The position numbers and the translations under genes are program-made. Below are positions 62,769 through 64,000 of a stretch of DNA of 64,000 nucleotides, piece after piece (within the stretch, counting starts at the first letter, position 1; each line of letters opens with the position of its first letter). The stretch lies in the NCBI RefSeq assembly GCF_004834005.1, contig NZ_STFF01000003.1, positions 186,001-250,000 on the forward strand. Reading direction: 5' to 3'. Below the pieces are notes generated by a model. The model saw only the letters and a program-made list of their open reading frames with translations. It ran no database searches and had not been told where the DNA came from. Source of the DNA: Niastella caeni (GTDB lineage: Bacteria > Bacteroidota > Bacteroidia > Chitinophagales > Chitinophagaceae).

Positions 62769-63857
62769 TTATTTCTGCGAATGAATGGTCTGAATGGTCC
62801 CATCTTCATTATAAATCAACGGAGCCACTTTTACATTGCGTAAATGCGTTTTGCCCGACAATTCAATATCATGATAGAACAAAAACCATTTGCCATCCTT
62901 TTCAATAATAGAATGGTGATTGGTCCAGCCTTCTACAGGCGCCAGCAATACACCTATATAGGTAAACGGGCCATACGGACTATCGCCAATGGCATAATTG
63001 ATGTTATGGGTATCGCCGGTGGAATAAGAGAAATAGTACCTGCCTTTGTACTTGTGCATCCAGGCAGCTTCGAAAAATCGTTTGTCATTATCCTTCTCTT
63101 TAAACAGGTTGCCGCCGGCATCCACGATCTTGATCTCCTTTACCGGTTCTGCAAAGCTTTTCATATCGGCTCCCAGTTTGGCTACACGTGGCAAAATAGC
63201 CAGTTCATCGGCTTTCCGCAATTGGCCGGCGCTATCGTACTTGTTATTGTTCCAGCGTTGTAACTGGCCGCCCCAGATGCCGCCAAAATAAATGTAATGT
63301 GAACCATTATCATCTTTGAACACACAGGGGTCAATGCTGTAGCTGCCTTTGATCGGCTCTTTTTCCGGTACAAATGGCCCTTCCGGCGCTTTTGACGTAG
63401 CTACACCTATTCTGAATACATCCTGTTTGTCTTTCAAAGGAAAGTACAGGTAGTAGGTGCCATTGGCAAAAGCCGCATCGGGCGCCCATAATTGCCTGCC
63501 GGCCCAGGGAATATCTTTTATGTGCAAGGCTACCCCATGATCGGTCACTTTTCCGCCTACCGAATCCATGGAAAGAATATGATAATCCATCATATTGAAA
63601 TGATCGCCATTATCATTTTCCGGCGTTCCGGTGGCAGTATCGTGCGACGGATAAATGTATATCCGCCCATTAAAAACGTGGGCTGAAGGATCCGCGGTAT
63701 AAATATGGGAGACCAGTGGTTGGGATACGTATTTACTTTTTTCAGTACCGGTTTTTACTTCGGCTGAATCTGTTGCAGGCGTTTTGCCGGAACCAGCGTC
63801 CTGGCAACTGGCTATGGCAGCCAGGGCGGAAGCAAGCAAAATGATTTTTTCTTTCAT
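62769..63857 (-). CDS. GH43 family glycosidase lipoprotein
   Basis: This protein of 362 residues has a lipoprotein signal ending LAAIASC (Cys 18). The five-bladed propeller acids are visible: D56 in YTADPSAH (base), D176 in YSIDPCVFKDDNG (pKa modulator) and E263 in FFEAAWMHK (acid), together with WAPDAAFANGTYYLYF and GWTNHHSIIEKDGKWF. GH43 enzymes cleave xylosyl, arabinosyl or galactosyl linkages; the activity here is not decided by sequence alone. It stands alone on the minus strand next to the efflux operon, far from the SusCD loci. A single TACCCCC on the minus strand near 63932-63938 resembles half of the susC operator candidate. Confidence 0.93.
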   Translation of the reverse strand: MKEKIILLASALAAIASCQDAGSGKTPATDSAEVKTGTEKSKYVSQPLVSHIYTADPSAHVFNGRIYIYPSHDTATGTPENDNGDHFNMMDYHILSMDSVGGKVTDHGVALHIKDIPWAGRQLWAPDAAFANGTYYLYFPLKDKQDVFRIGVATSKAPEGPFVPEKEPIKGSYSIDPCVFKDDNGSHYIYFGGIWGGQLQRWNNNKYDSAGQLRKADELAILPRVAKLGADMKSFAEPVKEIKIVDAGGNLFKEKDNDKRFFEAAWMHKYKGRYYFSYSTGDTHNINYAIGDSPYGPFTYIGVLLAPVEGWTNHHSIIEKDGKWFLFYHDIELSGKTHLRNVKVAPLIYNEDGTIQTIHSQK

Positions 63858-64000
63858 ATGATTTCTATTACGTGTTGGTTTGGCTTACGACGTTTACAAC
63901 CTTACATAACAGATCGTTGCAATCGTAATTTGGGGGTATCGTCATAAACAATTCCGTAATAATAAAATATATTTGACAAATAGGAAGGAATGTTAATCGA
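63858..64000. other. Leader region of the GH43 gene
   Basis: This AT-rich stretch has no gene. Apart from the TACCCCC half-site-like sequence (63932-63938, read on the minus strand) I see no clear promoter box. Confidence 0.4.

Overview
The window looks like a chromosomal segment of a Bacteroidota bacterium, most likely family Chitinophagaceae (Niastella/Chitinophaga-like). The support is two SusC/SusD pairs, type IX secretion (T9SS) sorting domains of both type A and type B, PorP/SprF proteins, a hybrid two-component regulator, FecI/FecR-type regulation, abundant lipoproteins with a Cys-Lys-Lys start, and AT-rich rather than Shine-Dalgarno-like leaders. No rRNA, tRNA, CRISPR array, insertion sequence or phage gene was seen.

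Region 1 (1-19700, all minus strand) is a T9SS surface-protein locus. It is read from 19700 downwards: PorP/SprF, an OmpA-family TPR protein, a second PorP/SprF, an M43 metalloprotease with a type A tail, four large adhesin-like proteins with type B (gliding-motility C-terminal) tails, a collagen-like lipoprotein, and a beta-helix protein cut by the window edge. The four large proteins use two N-terminal module types and two C-terminal module types, and all four combinations are present.

Region 2 (19826-34015, minus strand) is a nutrient-uptake locus. It holds a PNGase F-like glycoamidase, an ECF sigma factor, a FecR anti-sigma factor, a SusC with an STN signalling domain, SusD, a zinc metallohydrolase lipoprotein and a DUF4302-type lipoprotein. 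A TPR/HTH regulator lies upstream. A plausible reading is regulated capture of glycoprotein-derived material.

Region 3 (34016-39000) is gene-poor. It has small lipoproteins with clear terminators, two decayed genes, a striking array of ~21-bp degenerate repeats with inverted copies beside it, and a pseudoknot-like pair of inverted repeats.

Region 4 (39074-50881, plus strand) is a polysaccharide utilisation locus: hybrid two-component regulator, SusC, SusD and a GH2 glycosidase. Similar C-rich direct repeats lie ahead of both the regulator and susC and are candidate operators.

Region 5 (51037-64000) is mixed: a GOB-like subclass B3 metallo-beta-lactamase, a ricin-lectin lipoprotein with an HExxH motif, a TonB-dependent receptor, an exported protein of unknown function, a complete RND efflux operon, and a GH43 lipoprotein.

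Many gaps between genes carry inverted repeats made of short iterated words. Several words recur at distant places in the window, so these look like members of dispersed element families.
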